Below are positions 15,503 through 25,400 of a DNA stretch of 48,450 nt, piece by piece. The position numbers and the translations under genes are program-made. Within the stretch, counting starts at the first letter, position 1; every line of letters starts with the position of its first letter. Origin of the DNA: JANQEA01 sp964466035 (GTDB lineage Bacteria > Bipolaricaulota > Bipolaricaulia > UBA7950 > UBA9294); assembly GCA_964466035.1 (NCBI GenBank), contig CAYXLR010000016.1, forward strand, positions 1-48,450. The letters run 5' to 3'. The notes under the pieces are model-generated. The model saw only the letters and a list, made by a program, of their open reading frames with translations. It ran no database searches and was not told the origin of the DNA.

Positions 15503-16339
15503 ATGGACGAGAGCGAAGGCGTTCGGCCGAGCGACCTGACCGCGCGGGAGGCCCGGGCGTTGATCCGGGCCGGCGAGTGGACCGGCCCGACGGCCGACCT
15601 CGCTCCCGGCTACGTTCAGGCGAACCTCGTCGTTTTGCCGGGCGATTTCGCGGCGGAGTTCGAGCGGTTCTGCCGCGCCAATCCCCGTGCGCTCCCGCTC
15701 CTCGACGTCACCGAGCCCGGATCTCCGACGCCGACGAAGATCGCGCCCGAATCCGACGTCCGCCTCGACCTGCCGCGATACCGCGTCTATTGCGCAGGCA
15801 GGGTAGACGAGGAGCCGACCGACATCGTGACGCTCTGGCGCGCCGACTTCGTCGCGTTCCTGATCGGCTGCAGCTTCACCTTCGACGCACTGCTTCGGGC
15901 GAATGGCGTTTCCGTTCGGCATCTCGAGCTCGGCTACAACGTGTCGATGTACGTCACGAACCGGGAGACAGAGCCGGTCGGTCGGTTCTCCGGCCCACTG
16001 GTCGTGTCGATGCGCCCGATCCGTCGGGACGACGTCGACCGCGTCGTTGCGCTGACGCGCGGCCTCCCCCTCGCACATGGCGAACCGACGCATGTCGGTT
16101 CGCCTGAGGCGCTCGAAATCGAAGATCTCGAGCGCCCGGACTACGGCGACGCGGTCCCCGTCCGCGAAGGAGAGGTCCCCGTCTTCTGGGCCTGCGGGGT
16201 CACCGCCCAGGCGGCGGCCGAGCGGAGCCGCGTCCCGCGGATGATCACCCACGCCCCGGGGCACATGTTCATCACCGATCTGACGTTTCAAGGCACGTCC
16301 CTCCTCGAAGGGCCCGAGGGTCCGAGCGTGCCGTCGTGA
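15503..16339 (+). CDS. Putative hydro-lyase, DUF1445 / D-glutamate cyclase-like family
   Basis: A 278-residue protein starting MDESEGVRPSDLTAREARALI. The conserved blocks WTGPTADLAPGYVQANLVVLP, DIVTLWRADFVAFLIGCSFTFD and the C-terminal MITHAPGHMFITDL define the DUF1445 family. Mitochondrial relatives (DGLUCY) convert D-glutamate to 5-oxo-D-proline; bacterial members are annotated as hydro-lyases. It diverges from the YbaK-type gene. The start is supported by GGGAGGATCC about 25 bases upstream, which is distant, so it is moderately certain. Confidence 0.85.
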   Translation: MDESEGVRPSDLTAREARALIRAGEWTGPTADLAPGYVQANLVVLPGDFAAEFERFCRANPRALPLLDVTEPGSPTPTKIAPESDVRLDLPRYRVYCAGRVDEEPTDIVTLWRADFVAFLIGCSFTFDALLRANGVSVRHLELGYNVSMYVTNRETEPVGRFSGPLVVSMRPIRRDDVDRVVALTRGLPLAHGEPTHVGSPEALEIEDLERPDYGDAVPVREGEVPVFWACGVTAQAAAERSRVPRMITHAPGHMFITDLTFQGTSLLEGPEGPSVPS

Positions 16340-16359
16340 CGGCTCATTGCCGGAACCGG

Positions 16360-16388
16360 TTGAGTGGGGCGCGCCGCGTCTCTATACT
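16360..16388 (+). promoter_or_regulatory. Sigma70-like promoter TTGAGT-17-TATACT for the peptide ABC operon
   Basis: Hexamers at 16360-16365 and 16383-16388, 17 bp apart. The expected start near 16395 is followed by GGGAGGT and the permease ATG at 16427. Confidence 0.7.
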
Positions 16389-16426
16389 GGCCGCACCCCC
16401 GAGCGACGGGCCTGTTGGGAGGTAGC

Positions 16427-17446
16427 ATGGGCGGAGTCGGCCGCTACATCATCCAGCGCGTTTTGCTAACGATCCCGATGGTGTTCATCCTTCTGACCGT
16501 CGTCTTCCTGCTATTGCGGGTCATGCCGGGGAATCCCGTGATGTCGATGCTCGGCGGCCGCAACGTGTCCGCGGAGGTCATCGCTGAGTACGAGCACCGG
16601 TACGGCTTCGACCAGCCGCTCTACGTGCAGTACGCGCAGTACCTCGCAGGGGTAGTCCGCGGCGACTTCGGGACGTCGTATCGGACCGGCAAGCCGGTTC
16701 TTCAGGAGCTCTTCCTCCGGTTTCCGGCGACGATCGAGTTGGGGGTGTGCGGCATCCTCGTGGCGGCGGTGTTCGGGTTCACCACCGGGCTGATCGCCGC
16801 CACACGAGCCGATCGGCCGGCCGACCACGCGGTCCGTGTCTTCCACATCGCCTCGTTTGCGATGCCCCTCTTCTGGCTCGGCCTGATGCTGCAGGTCATC
16901 TTCGCCGTCAAGCTCGGTTGGCTGCCGGTGGCCAGCCGTCTCGGCGGTCGGATGGCGTTCACGTTCAAGCAGATTACCGGCTTCTACATGCTCGATGCGG
17001 TCCTCCGCTGGGACGGGAAGGCGCTGGCCGACATCGTGCGGCATCTCGTTCTGCCGTCGATCACGCTCGGGATTGCCCTCACGGGCCTCCAGGGCCGGAT
17101 CACGAGGGCGAGCATGCTCGAGGTCCTCGACATGGACTACATCACCACGGCCCGGTCCAAGGGGCTCCGAGAGCGCGTGGTCGTGCTTCGGCATGCGCTG
17201 CGGAACGCCCTCATCCCGATCGTCACCGTCTTCGGCCTTCAGTTCGCGGTTCTGATGGGTGGAGCCGTTCTGACGGAGACGGTCTTCTCGTGGCCGGGGA
17301 TCGCGAGCTACCTCGTGCGGTCGATCGAGGCGAGGGACTACTATGCGATCCAGGGCAGCGTGGTGTTCATCGCGCTGTTTATCTCAGTGATCAACCTGAT
17401 CGTGGACGTGTTCTACTCGATGATCGATCCGCGGGTGAGGTACTGA
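16427..17446 (+). CDS. dppB: Peptide ABC transporter permease, DppB/OppB family
   Basis: A 339-residue inner-membrane permease with about six helices. The N-terminal GRYIIQRVLLTIPMVFILL and the MPGNPV motif are typical of DppB. The EAA loop that docks the ATPase is YITTARSKGLRERVVVLRHALRNALIPIV. ATG 16427 follows GGGAGGT. It is first of a BCA set with the second permease two bases downstream. The matching ATPases are not in this window. Confidence 0.93.
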   Translation: MGGVGRYIIQRVLLTIPMVFILLTVVFLLLRVMPGNPVMSMLGGRNVSAEVIAEYEHRYGFDQPLYVQYAQYLAGVVRGDFGTSYRTGKPVLQELFLRFPATIELGVCGILVAAVFGFTTGLIAATRADRPADHAVRVFHIASFAMPLFWLGLMLQVIFAVKLGWLPVASRLGGRMAFTFKQITGFYMLDAVLRWDGKALADIVRHLVLPSITLGIALTGLQGRITRASMLEVLDMDYITTARSKGLRERVVVLRHALRNALIPIVTVFGLQFAVLMGGAVLTETVFSWPGIASYLVRSIEARDYYAIQGSVVFIALFISVINLIVDVFYSMIDPRVRY

Positions 17447-17447
17447 G

Positions 17448-18374
17448 ATGCCCGATCCAAGCCCTCGACGTCCCGTCCAGCCGCACGGGTTGGTGGCGGT
17501 GCTCTTCTGGATCGTGCGAAAGGCGAGTCGAGGTCGCATCGCCTTGCGTGGTCAGCACGTCCTGAAGGTCGGGTTCGTCGTCGTCGTCGCGTTCGTCCTG
17601 ATGACCGTGCTGGCAAACCGACTCCCCGCGCTGAACGGCTATCATCCGTCCCTCTACCGGGACGCCCCTCGGCTGGAGGGGCCGAGTGCGGCCCACTGGA
17701 TGGGGACGGACCAGCTGCAACGCGACGTGTTCAGCCGCATCCTGAGCGGAGGGAAGGCGTCGCTGATCGTGGCCTTCTCCGCCGTCGCTCTGAGTATGAC
17801 GGTCGGCTCCTTGCTCGGTTGGATCTCCGGGTTTGCCGGCGGATGGCTGGATCGGGTGCTGTCCCTGACGATGGACGCCATCTACTCCTTCCCTTCGATG
17901 ATCCTCGCGATCGTCCTGGTCGCGATGTTCGGATCGGGGATCGCGCCGATGATCTGGGCGGTCGGGTTCGTCTACATCCCGACCTACTTCCGCGTGACGC
18001 GAGCCGAGGTCTTGCAGGTCCGGGAGACGTCGTACATCGAGGCGATTCGAGCCGTTGGAGCGAGCAACACGCGCATCGTCCTCCGGCATGTCGCGCCGAA
18101 CACGGTCAACGCGATCATGGCGGTCTCATCGTTCAACCTGGCTGACGCGATCCTCACGGTCGCCGCGCTCTCGTTTCTCGGGTTCGGGCTGCCCCCGCCG
18201 GCACCGGACTGGGGGTTCGACATTCAGAACGGTCAGAAGTACCTGCAGTCCGGCGCGTGGTGGCTGATCACCTTCCCCGGGATCATGATCATCGCTCTCT
18301 CTCTCGGGTTCGGACTGATCGGCGAGGGGATCAGCGACCTCGTGAATCCGAAGAGAAAGCGAAAGCGCGTTTGA
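17448..18374 (+). CDS. dppC: Peptide ABC transporter permease, DppC/OppC family
   Basis: A 308-residue permease. HWMGTDQLQRDVFSRILSGGKASL is the DppC opening motif (usually GTDxxGRD), and the EAA loop is YIEAIRAVGASNTRIVLRHVAPN. It begins two bases after the dppB stop (TGAGATG), so it is translationally coupled. It forms the heterodimeric channel with DppB. Confidence 0.93.
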   Translation: MPDPSPRRPVQPHGLVAVLFWIVRKASRGRIALRGQHVLKVGFVVVVAFVLMTVLANRLPALNGYHPSLYRDAPRLEGPSAAHWMGTDQLQRDVFSRILSGGKASLIVAFSAVALSMTVGSLLGWISGFAGGWLDRVLSLTMDAIYSFPSMILAIVLVAMFGSGIAPMIWAVGFVYIPTYFRVTRAEVLQVRETSYIEAIRAVGASNTRIVLRHVAPNTVNAIMAVSSFNLADAILTVAALSFLGFGLPPPAPDWGFDIQNGQKYLQSGAWWLITFPGIMIIALSLGFGLIGEGISDLVNPKRKRKRV

Positions 18375-18487
18375 CTTCTCCGCCGCATTGGTGCTAGGTT
18401 GTTCATCGAAGCGCCCCTGCACTGGATCGTAGGATATAGCCCCAGCTGCCCAGAGGCAACGGGGCGATCTTTCAAGGAGGTACCACC

Positions 18488-20041
18488 ATGCGAAAGGTGT
18501 TGTGGATTGTACTGGCCCTGGCTGTGGTTTCGGCGGTCGGGCTCTTCACGGTCGCCGCGGACGAGCCCTTGATCATCGGAACGACGGACCGCGTCACGGA
18601 GCTCTCGTTTGCGAACAGCTACGACCACTTCTCGTGGCACGTCCTGAGGAACGTCACGGACGCGCTGACGAAGTTCGATTCCGAGACGGGCGAGTTCGTC
18701 GGGGCGATCGCCGAATCGTGGAGCGTGTCGGCCGACGGACTGGAGTGGACGTTCTACATCCGCCCCGGGATCACGTTCTGGGACGGTGAGCCTTGTGACG
18801 CGTACGCGGTCAAGTACTCGCTCGATCGCACGCTCCGTCTGGACGGTCCGGAAGGCGGCGTGGGCCTGATCAAGGTCATCGATCGCATCGAGGTCGTCGA
18901 TCCGCTGACGGTCAAGATCTATCTGACGCAGGCGGACGCGATCTTCGACCAACGGATGTCCGATCAGATCGCTCCGGCGCTGATCTACTCGCCGGCGTCG
19001 GTGCCGGACGATGACTTCGCCAACGGCCAGTTCGCCGGGACGGGCCCGTACATCCTGATCGAGCATCTTGCGGATCAGCACGTGATCTACCAGGCGTACG
19101 AAGGCTACTACGGGGAGGCCCCGAAGACCGCCGACGTCATCGAGCAGATGTACGCCGACGCGGCCACCCTCCGTGCGGCGATCGAAGCCGGCGACGTCGA
19201 CGTCGTCTTCCGAACGCTCGCGCCTCAGGACGTGGCGGACTTGGAAGCGAACCCGGACGTGATCATCCAGGCGTTCCCGCCGAGCCCGGGGGTTCGGTAC
19301 ATGCTGTTCAACGTGACGCAGTCCCCTGTGGACGTGCCGCAGGTTCGACAGGCGATCTGCTACGCGGTCGATCGCGCGGCGATCGTCGACCAGGTCTTCA
19401 GTGGGACCGTGGAACCGATCTACACGATGGTTCCGGCGGTCGATCCGCCGTTCTTCGGCGCGCTGCCGACCTTCCCCGAGCGCGATCTTGAGGTGGCGAG
19501 GCAGCTGCTCGCCCAGGTCGGCTACGACGAAGGCAACCCCCTGGAGCTCAACCTATGGTACACGCCGAAGCACTACGGCACCTTCGAGGCCGATGTCGCC
19601 GCGGTCCTCAAGGGCAGCATCGAGGAGGCCGGGGTCATCAACATCACGATTCAGGTCCTCGAGTGGGGCGCGTACGTCGAGCGGATGAGCTCCGGTGGGT
19701 TCGATATGTTCCTGCTCGGTTGGCACCCGGACTACTACGAGCCGTCCAACTTCCTGGCACCTTGGACGACCGAGTCGCCGGAGTCGCTGGGCACGTACTT
19801 CAACCACCATCCGAACTATCAGGCGTACAAGAACCTGATGGACCTCGCGACGACCACGGTGGACAAGGACGTCCGGGCGTCGCTGTACGAAGCGATCCAG
19901 ATCCTGAGCACGCAGGACGTGCCGTGGATCCCGCTGTGGTCGATGACCGACGAGATGATCGCCGCGTGGCTGCCCGGCGTGCAGGGCGTCCGGGTCGACA
20001 TCACGATGGACATCACGATCGCGGACATCTACAAGGAGTAG
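18488..20041 (+). CDS. Peptide ABC transporter substrate-binding protein (family 5)
   Basis: A 517-residue extracytoplasmic binding protein with a Sec signal (MRKVLWIVLALAVVSAVGLF, cleavage near TVAADE) but no lipobox. The family motif is AESWSVSADGLEWTFYIRPGITFWDGEP (DppA/OppA class), and GTGPYILIEH and NVTQSPVDVPQVRQAICYAVDR follow. It would capture di- or oligopeptides for the DppBC channel. GGAGG lies eight bases before the ATG. A terminator ends the operon. Confidence 0.92.
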   Translation: MRKVLWIVLALAVVSAVGLFTVAADEPLIIGTTDRVTELSFANSYDHFSWHVLRNVTDALTKFDSETGEFVGAIAESWSVSADGLEWTFYIRPGITFWDGEPCDAYAVKYSLDRTLRLDGPEGGVGLIKVIDRIEVVDPLTVKIYLTQADAIFDQRMSDQIAPALIYSPASVPDDDFANGQFAGTGPYILIEHLADQHVIYQAYEGYYGEAPKTADVIEQMYADAATLRAAIEAGDVDVVFRTLAPQDVADLEANPDVIIQAFPPSPGVRYMLFNVTQSPVDVPQVRQAICYAVDRAAIVDQVFSGTVEPIYTMVPAVDPPFFGALPTFPERDLEVARQLLAQVGYDEGNPLELNLWYTPKHYGTFEADVAAVLKGSIEEAGVINITIQVLEWGAYVERMSSGGFDMFLLGWHPDYYEPSNFLAPWTTESPESLGTYFNHHPNYQAYKNLMDLATTTVDKDVRASLYEAIQILSTQDVPWIPLWSMTDEMIAAWLPGVQGVRVDITMDITIADIYKE

Positions 20042-20071
20042 GTAGACGGCGACAGACACGCTGCGTTCAAC

Positions 20072-20106
20072 CGGCGGGGCCGACACGGCCCCGCCGTTCT
20101 CTTCGC
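20072..20106 (+). terminator. Rho-independent terminator of the peptide ABC operon
   Basis: A perfect 10-bp G+C-only stem (20072-20081 with 20087-20096, five-base loop) is followed by TTCTCTTC, 30 bases after the binding-protein stop. Confidence 0.85.
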
Positions 20107-20198
20107 CTCCCGCGGCGGCCACCTCGTTTGAAGCGGTTCCCCTGGTTCCCTAACATAGGGTGTCACGCAGTACCCTAGATGACGTGAAGGGAGAGACT

Positions 20199-21515
20199 GT
20201 GCGTGCCCTCGTCGCGACGCTGGCCGTATCGATCTTGTGGACCGGTGCGGCGCAGGCGGAGTGGACCGTCCAGACCGCGTCCGAAATTTGCGTCTGGAGC
20301 GCGTCGCCGGTCGAGTCTGACGTCCCGGAGGAGCTCGAAGCGCTTCTTGGCGAGGTCAGGGAGTACTGGATCCCCGACCCGTTGCCGGCGGCCTGCACCC
20401 CGCCTCAGACCTCTCCGCTGTCGGTCTACTTCGGCCCGTCCGATGTTCCTCTGGCGACGGTCGCGCTGTACGCGGACGCGGAGACGATGCGTCGCGACCT
20501 CGATCGGTTCGACGCTGTCGGCCTCACCACCTTCTACTCCTCGGCGTACGAGTCATGGTACTGCCCTCGCGCCTTTCTCGACCGGCTTCCCGAGGACGCG
20601 ACGATCCGCAGCCGCTCGCTGTTGTTCGTCTGTTGCTACCCCAAAAGCGATTGGAAGCGGGTCTTCGTCTACCAGCTGACCGGAGCGCTGCAGGTCATCC
20701 AATGGGACGTCGAATCCACATGTTCGGCCTATCCGTACATGGACCTCTTGAGGTCGGGGACGGCGAGGCACACCGAGTACGCGCTCGGGTACCTCGATCG
20801 CTTCGAGCTCCGTACGGCCGGACCGGTCTCGATCTGGCTCGCGGAGGGCCACGACCTCTCGCGGGCTCCGATGTTCTTGCTTCGCGATTTGGGCGCGAGC
20901 TGGGTCGACGCGCTCGCCCGCCGCGCTCCGCCGGACGTGCTGTGGTCCGTCTTGAGCGGCCCGTGTCGGTCGATCTTCTGGAATCCGCTCTTCACGTCGT
21001 GGGCTGGGTTCGATGCGGCGTTCGTCGACGCGTACGGGCTGTCGTGGGACGCGTTCCTCGACGCATGGACGGAGGAGGCCAGCGCCGTCGATCCGCCTGC
21101 GGGCTCCGTGCACGTCTACCGCTGGCTGCGCGACGCGTTTCGGTTGCGGGCGACGCTTCTCGCCCCGCTGCTCGACGAGGAACAGCGGGCGCGTATCGAG
21201 GCGGTCGCGGAAGCCGTCTACCGCGGAGCGGCCGAAGAACGGTGGCTCGACGAGGTCGACGGTTTCCTCCGAGCGGCGAACGGCGATCCGACGCCCGAAG
21301 TCCTCGAGGCGCTCCACGAGCGGGAGGGAACCGTGATCGAATACGCCCGTGGGTACGCCGGAGCGATCGGCGAGGTCGCCGAGGTCCTTCGGCTGGGGAT
21401 CCTCGCCCGAAGGGGAGAGGTCTCCGCGGACGCGTACGTCGAAGCGTTCGTCGACGTCGTGAACAGCTACGTCCCGATCGCCGTTCGGCAGCCGATCGTC
21501 GGTCTGTGGTGGTGA
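20199..21515 (+). CDS. Secreted protein of unknown function, 438 aa
   Basis: The GTG at 20199 is chosen because AAGGGAG precedes it and the product then opens with a clean signal peptide (RALVATLAVSILWTGAAQA). The mature protein has scattered Cys residues and blocks such as YWIPDPLPAACTPPQ and PVSIWLAEGHDLSRAPMF, which sit where gluzincin-like 'peptidase MA' proteins carry HExxH, but no zinc motif is present. No family is recognised. Short palindromic sequence (CCCTAACATAGGG) lies just upstream at 20149-20161. It is separated from the peptide transporter by a terminator, so it is not part of that operon. Confidence 0.7.
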   Translation: MRALVATLAVSILWTGAAQAEWTVQTASEICVWSASPVESDVPEELEALLGEVREYWIPDPLPAACTPPQTSPLSVYFGPSDVPLATVALYADAETMRRDLDRFDAVGLTTFYSSAYESWYCPRAFLDRLPEDATIRSRSLLFVCCYPKSDWKRVFVYQLTGALQVIQWDVESTCSAYPYMDLLRSGTARHTEYALGYLDRFELRTAGPVSIWLAEGHDLSRAPMFLLRDLGASWVDALARRAPPDVLWSVLSGPCRSIFWNPLFTSWAGFDAAFVDAYGLSWDAFLDAWTEEASAVDPPAGSVHVYRWLRDAFRLRATLLAPLLDEEQRARIEAVAEAVYRGAAEERWLDEVDGFLRAANGDPTPEVLEALHEREGTVIEYARGYAGAIGEVAEVLRLGILARRGEVSADAYVEAFVDVVNSYVPIAVRQPIVGLWW

Positions 21516-21568
21516 TCGGGGCGCGCCTGAGTGAACCGATGCGGCCGGACGGTTCATAACGCGGCGGA

Positions 21569-21598
21569 TTGCCTCCGCGCACGAGGGGCGCCTATACT
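21569..21598 (+). promoter_or_regulatory. Sigma70-like promoter TTGCCT-18-TATACT
   Basis: Hexamers at 21569-21574 and 21593-21598. The start near 21605 directly precedes GAGGAGGGA and the FMN reductase ATG. Confidence 0.6.
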
Positions 21599-21618
21599 CC
21601 GCGAGAGGAGGGAGACCG

Positions 21619-22191
21619 ATGAACATCGTGACGATCTTCGGCGGACCCCGGCTTCAAGGGAACACCGCGACGGTCCTCGGCTGGGTCGAGGGCGCGCTCA
21701 GAGAGGGGGGCCACTCGGTCGAGCGGTTCGACCTCAACGATCTCGACATCAAGGGCTGCCAGGCGTGCTTCACGTGCATGGAGTCGGCGGACGAGCCGGG
21801 ATGCGTCCTCCACGACGACGCGGAGCCGATCCTCGCCGCCATGACGGGCGCGGACGCGGTCGTCTACGCCTCCCCGCTGTACATGTGGAGCGTCTCCAGT
21901 CAGCTGAAGTCGCTCCTCGACCGGACGTTCTGCCTCGTCAGGGACTACGGCGGGCCGAATCACCGGTCGTTCGTCGAGGGGGCCAAGACGACGCTGCTGG
22001 TGACCTGCATGGGCCCGATCGAGCGGAACGCCGAGTGGGCCCGCGACCAGTTCGTCCGGTACGCGGGCTACACCAAGTACGATCTGATCGATCCGTGGAT
22101 CGTCCCCGGCTGCTCGGAGCCGGGCAAGCTCGGCGACGACGTGAAGCAAAAGGCCGCGGAGCTCGCGGCGAAGCTGGTCGGCCAGTCCTAG
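21619..22191 (+). CDS. NADPH-dependent FMN reductase / iron-sulfur flavoprotein-like
   Basis: A 190-residue flavodoxin-fold protein. The FMN phosphate loop is GGPRLQGNTATVL, and DIKGCQACFTCMESADEPGCVLHDD carries the Cys pattern seen in iron-sulfur flavoproteins and related NAD(P)H-dependent FMN reductases. ASPLYMWSVSSQLKSLLDR is the conserved helix-loop. It probably reduces flavin or quinone-like acceptors in the cytoplasm. The ATG follows GAGGAGGG. Its 3' end lies inside the left copy of the ~55-bp duplication described separately. Confidence 0.87.
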   Translation: MNIVTIFGGPRLQGNTATVLGWVEGALREGGHSVERFDLNDLDIKGCQACFTCMESADEPGCVLHDDAEPILAAMTGADAVVYASPLYMWSVSSQLKSLLDRTFCLVRDYGGPNHRSFVEGAKTTLLVTCMGPIERNAEWARDQFVRYAGYTKYDLIDPWIVPGCSEPGKLGDDVKQKAAELAAKLVGQS

Positions 22192-22218
22192 ACGTCGTAC
22201 GACTCCCACATCCGACGG
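22164..22218. repeat. Left copy of ~55-bp direct duplication
   Basis: Matches 29101-29156 with about 90% identity; the last 29 bases (22190-22218) are identical to 29128-29156. It covers the 3' end of the FMN reductase gene and, read on the other strand, the last codons of a UvrD-like protein (MWESYDV, then stop). This is expected if FMN reductase and uvrD were once adjacent and convergent. Confidence 0.85.
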
Positions 22219-22321
22219 CGAGCAAGTCCCCCCCGAGTGGGCTTCGAGGTCGCGGCCACGCCGGCGCGATCGATCTTCGCCCGACCGGCGAGCGCGAAGG
22301 CCGGCCCCGAATCCTGAGGCG

Positions 22322-22350
22322 TTGACTTGTCCTACGCCGCATACTAGACT
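22322..22350 (+). promoter_or_regulatory. Sigma70-like promoter TTGACT-17-TAGACT
   Basis: Hexamers at 22322-22327 and 22345-22350, 17 bp apart, about 55 bp before the VCBS-protein start codon. It is the strongest-looking promoter of the inserted block. Confidence 0.7.
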
Positions 22351-22360
22351 AGTTCCAGCC

Positions 22361-22379
22361 ACTTACTGTCAACGTAAGT
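22361..22379. promoter_or_regulatory. Small palindrome at the predicted transcript start
   Basis: ACTTAC (22361-22366) and GTAAGT (22374-22379) are inverted copies seven bases apart, just after the promoter. It is a possible operator or leader hairpin. Confidence 0.35.
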
Positions 22380-22404
22380 GCAATTTGCAGGGAGGTCGAG
22401 CACC

Positions 22405-25400
22405 GTGAGGATACCGAAAGAGAGAGTTCGAGGTTGCATTATCGGATTGGAGGCGCTCGCGGTGGCAGTGGCCATGCTTCTCGTGGCCAGCGAATCGCTG
22501 CAAGGATCGGAATGGACCGAACTGAACATCACGGGAATCCCGACGGACATGGTGTTCGTTCCCGCCTCGGAGACCCGAAATCCACGGCTCGCCGTCGTCG
22601 CGACCGAGGGCGACGAGACGTGGGTCACGAACTTCGTCCAGATGACGGATCTGGCGCAGTTCTTCCCCGAGGATCCAATCCTGGTGCGTCTCTCCTCCGA
22701 GCTGTCCTCCGAGCTGGATTGGAGCAAGGAGGAGGGCATTGAGGTGGGGGTGCCTGTCAGAACGCCGAGCGGTTGGAACGTGACAGCTGAGGAGAGGTTC
22801 TTCGATGACGGCGACCCCGTCTACCCCGGCTCGATCACCTATGGCACCGTCTATCGCCTCGAGATTGGGGGAGATGAGTACGTCGGACCGCTGGACGCTC
22901 TCTTGATCCCGAGAAGCCCGTATATCTTCGCGGTTGAGATCTCGACAGGCTTTGTTTCCCTTCTGAACATGGATCTCGCCGGCCTGGCGGACCCATCGGT
23001 GATCGGTTCGGGCAACAACCTCTTCTTCGACCCCCCAAGCTACGAACTGATAGAGAAAGCCGAGGAGATCGTTCAGTTTCCGCGGGACATCGTCTCCATG
23101 GTGGCCGAGGACTTCAACGGCGACGGGGCTGCCGACCTCGCGGTGGCTGCGAGGCACGGATTCTACATCCTCCCCGGGAACGACAAGGGGCACTTCCTGA
23201 CACCGACGGCCCTCAGGATCTTCGAAGACGATCCGACCATGCCGTTGGATTACGATCTGGAACGGGGCCGCAGGGAGGCGCTGTCGGAGTTGATGTCGTT
23301 GAAGCCGATCTACCGCGCGGCGGAGGCCGACTTCCAGGCCACGGCGGCCCAATACCCGACGGCCGTTACCGCGGCCGACTTAACCAACGACGGTGTCCTG
23401 GATCTCGTGCTGCTCAAAGGGGGACCGCAGGGAGGCCTGGCGATCCCCCTGATCGGGCGGGGGAACGGGACGTTCGTCGGGCTCGATGCCGTGAACGACG
23501 GTCAGTCGATAACCTGTCCGACGTATCAAGCCTGCTTGGAGCCTCAGTCCGTAGCGGCGGGAGACTTCACGGAAAACGGTTGGCCCGACCTCGCGATCGC
23601 CGGCGCATCGGAGCTGGTCCTCCTTCCGGCCTTGGGAGGGGGCCGGTTCGGAAGCCCGCGGGCCGTCGGCGCCCTCGCGGCGGATTCCGGCGATCCTCCG
23701 AGGCTGGTGGTCGATGACTTCGATCGGGACGGGTGCCTCGACATCGCGGTGTCGAATGTTTGCGCGGACACGGTTGACGTTTACCGTGGAAGAGGCGATG
23801 GATCGTTTCATCCTGTCTGTGCGCTCTCTCTACCGGTAGGCGCAATGCCGAGCGAGCTGATCGCAGAGGACTTCGACAGGTCCGGCAATTCAGACCTTGC
23901 GGCGGCGTGTGTCGGAATCAGCGAGCTTGCCATTTTTCTCCACGACGAAGACTGCGCGTTCGCGCTTTGGGCAGGGGCGGTACTGGCGCCCGAGGCGCCG
24001 GTGGCGCTCGCGTCAGACGGTCCCAATCTGGCGGTTCTCTCCGGAGGCGGTGCAGAGCGGGTGCTCGCGGAGATCGATCGGACTCCGCAGGGAGTGCCGA
24101 GCGGGATGGCGCGGAACCAGGAAGAGCGGGCCGTGCCGGTAGAGGCGTACGTGTACGACGTGTACTCCGGCAACGGGGACGGCACCTTCGCCGCCCCGCG
24201 TGAGTCCCGCGGGCGGCAAGCGCCGCTTCCGACGTCGATCGCTGCGAGCGGCGACGATCCCTCCGCCTCGGGCCGGTGGATCGTGGCTTACTTTGGCTAT
24301 CCAGAAAACGAGAGCAACGCCGAAGATGGAGGGGTCAACGGCTTCGAGTTTCCCGATGCAGTCAGCGATCAGCTGCGGCCGAGCGCCGTGGCCGCCGGAT
24401 CTCTCAACGGAACCGGGGTCAACGACGATGTAGTCATCGCGGATTACGCCGGAGATCGCCTCTACGTCTTCTTCGACGGTACGCGGGTGAGTCCGCTTAC
24501 CTACCCGACAAGCGGACACCCGCTTGCGCTCGCGATCGGGGATTTCAACGGCGATGAGCTCGACGACGTGGCGGCGCTCTGCCGCAGCTCCAACGTGATC
24601 AGTGTGTGGTATGGATCTGCGGATGAACCTGGACTGAGCGACCCCGTCAAAATCTACGCGGATTCAGGATTTCCGATTTCCTTAGCCACGGGGGATTTCG
24701 ATGGGGACGGGGCGACAGACCTCTGCGCTGCGTACTTCAGTTCGAACCATGTCGTGGTCTGGCGAGGAACAGGCGACCGACAGTTCGAGCACTGGGGCGC
24801 ATTCTGTGTCGGCGAGGGTCCAGTGTCGGTCACCGCGGGCGACTTCAATGGCGACGGTCGGGCAGACATCGCGACCGCGAATTACATCGACAACAGCGTC
24901 TCGATCCTTTGGAACGTGCCTTCGGAGACCGGAGATCTCGCGTTCGAGGAGCAAGTCGTGACCGCCGGGCGCACGTACAGTGGAACGCCCGCGGAAATCG
25001 GTGGCGGCCCGATCGCGATCACGACGTTCGAAGTCGACGACGGCTCCTTGTGGTTGGCCGTTGCGGTCGAGATCGAGAAGGACGGGGGACCGCTTCTTCT
25101 CATAGACCCGGAGAGTCCGATCACATTCATCCCACCCGTCATCGTCCCGCCGGGGGAGTACGCGGTGATCGTCGACGTGGCAGTCGGCGACTTCGACAAC
25201 GACTACATCGAGGACGTCGCTCTGTTGATCGAGGATCCCGACGGGAACAGAAGCATTGCGACGATCCTCGCGCCCGGATTCCCGTACGCTGCTGCGTCCG
25301 TGTCCAGTGTGCAGTCGGCGTTCACATCCATCGAGGCGCTGGATCTCGACGGAGACTCTCTCCTCGATCTCGCGGCTACGAACACGGCGGCGAATGAAGT

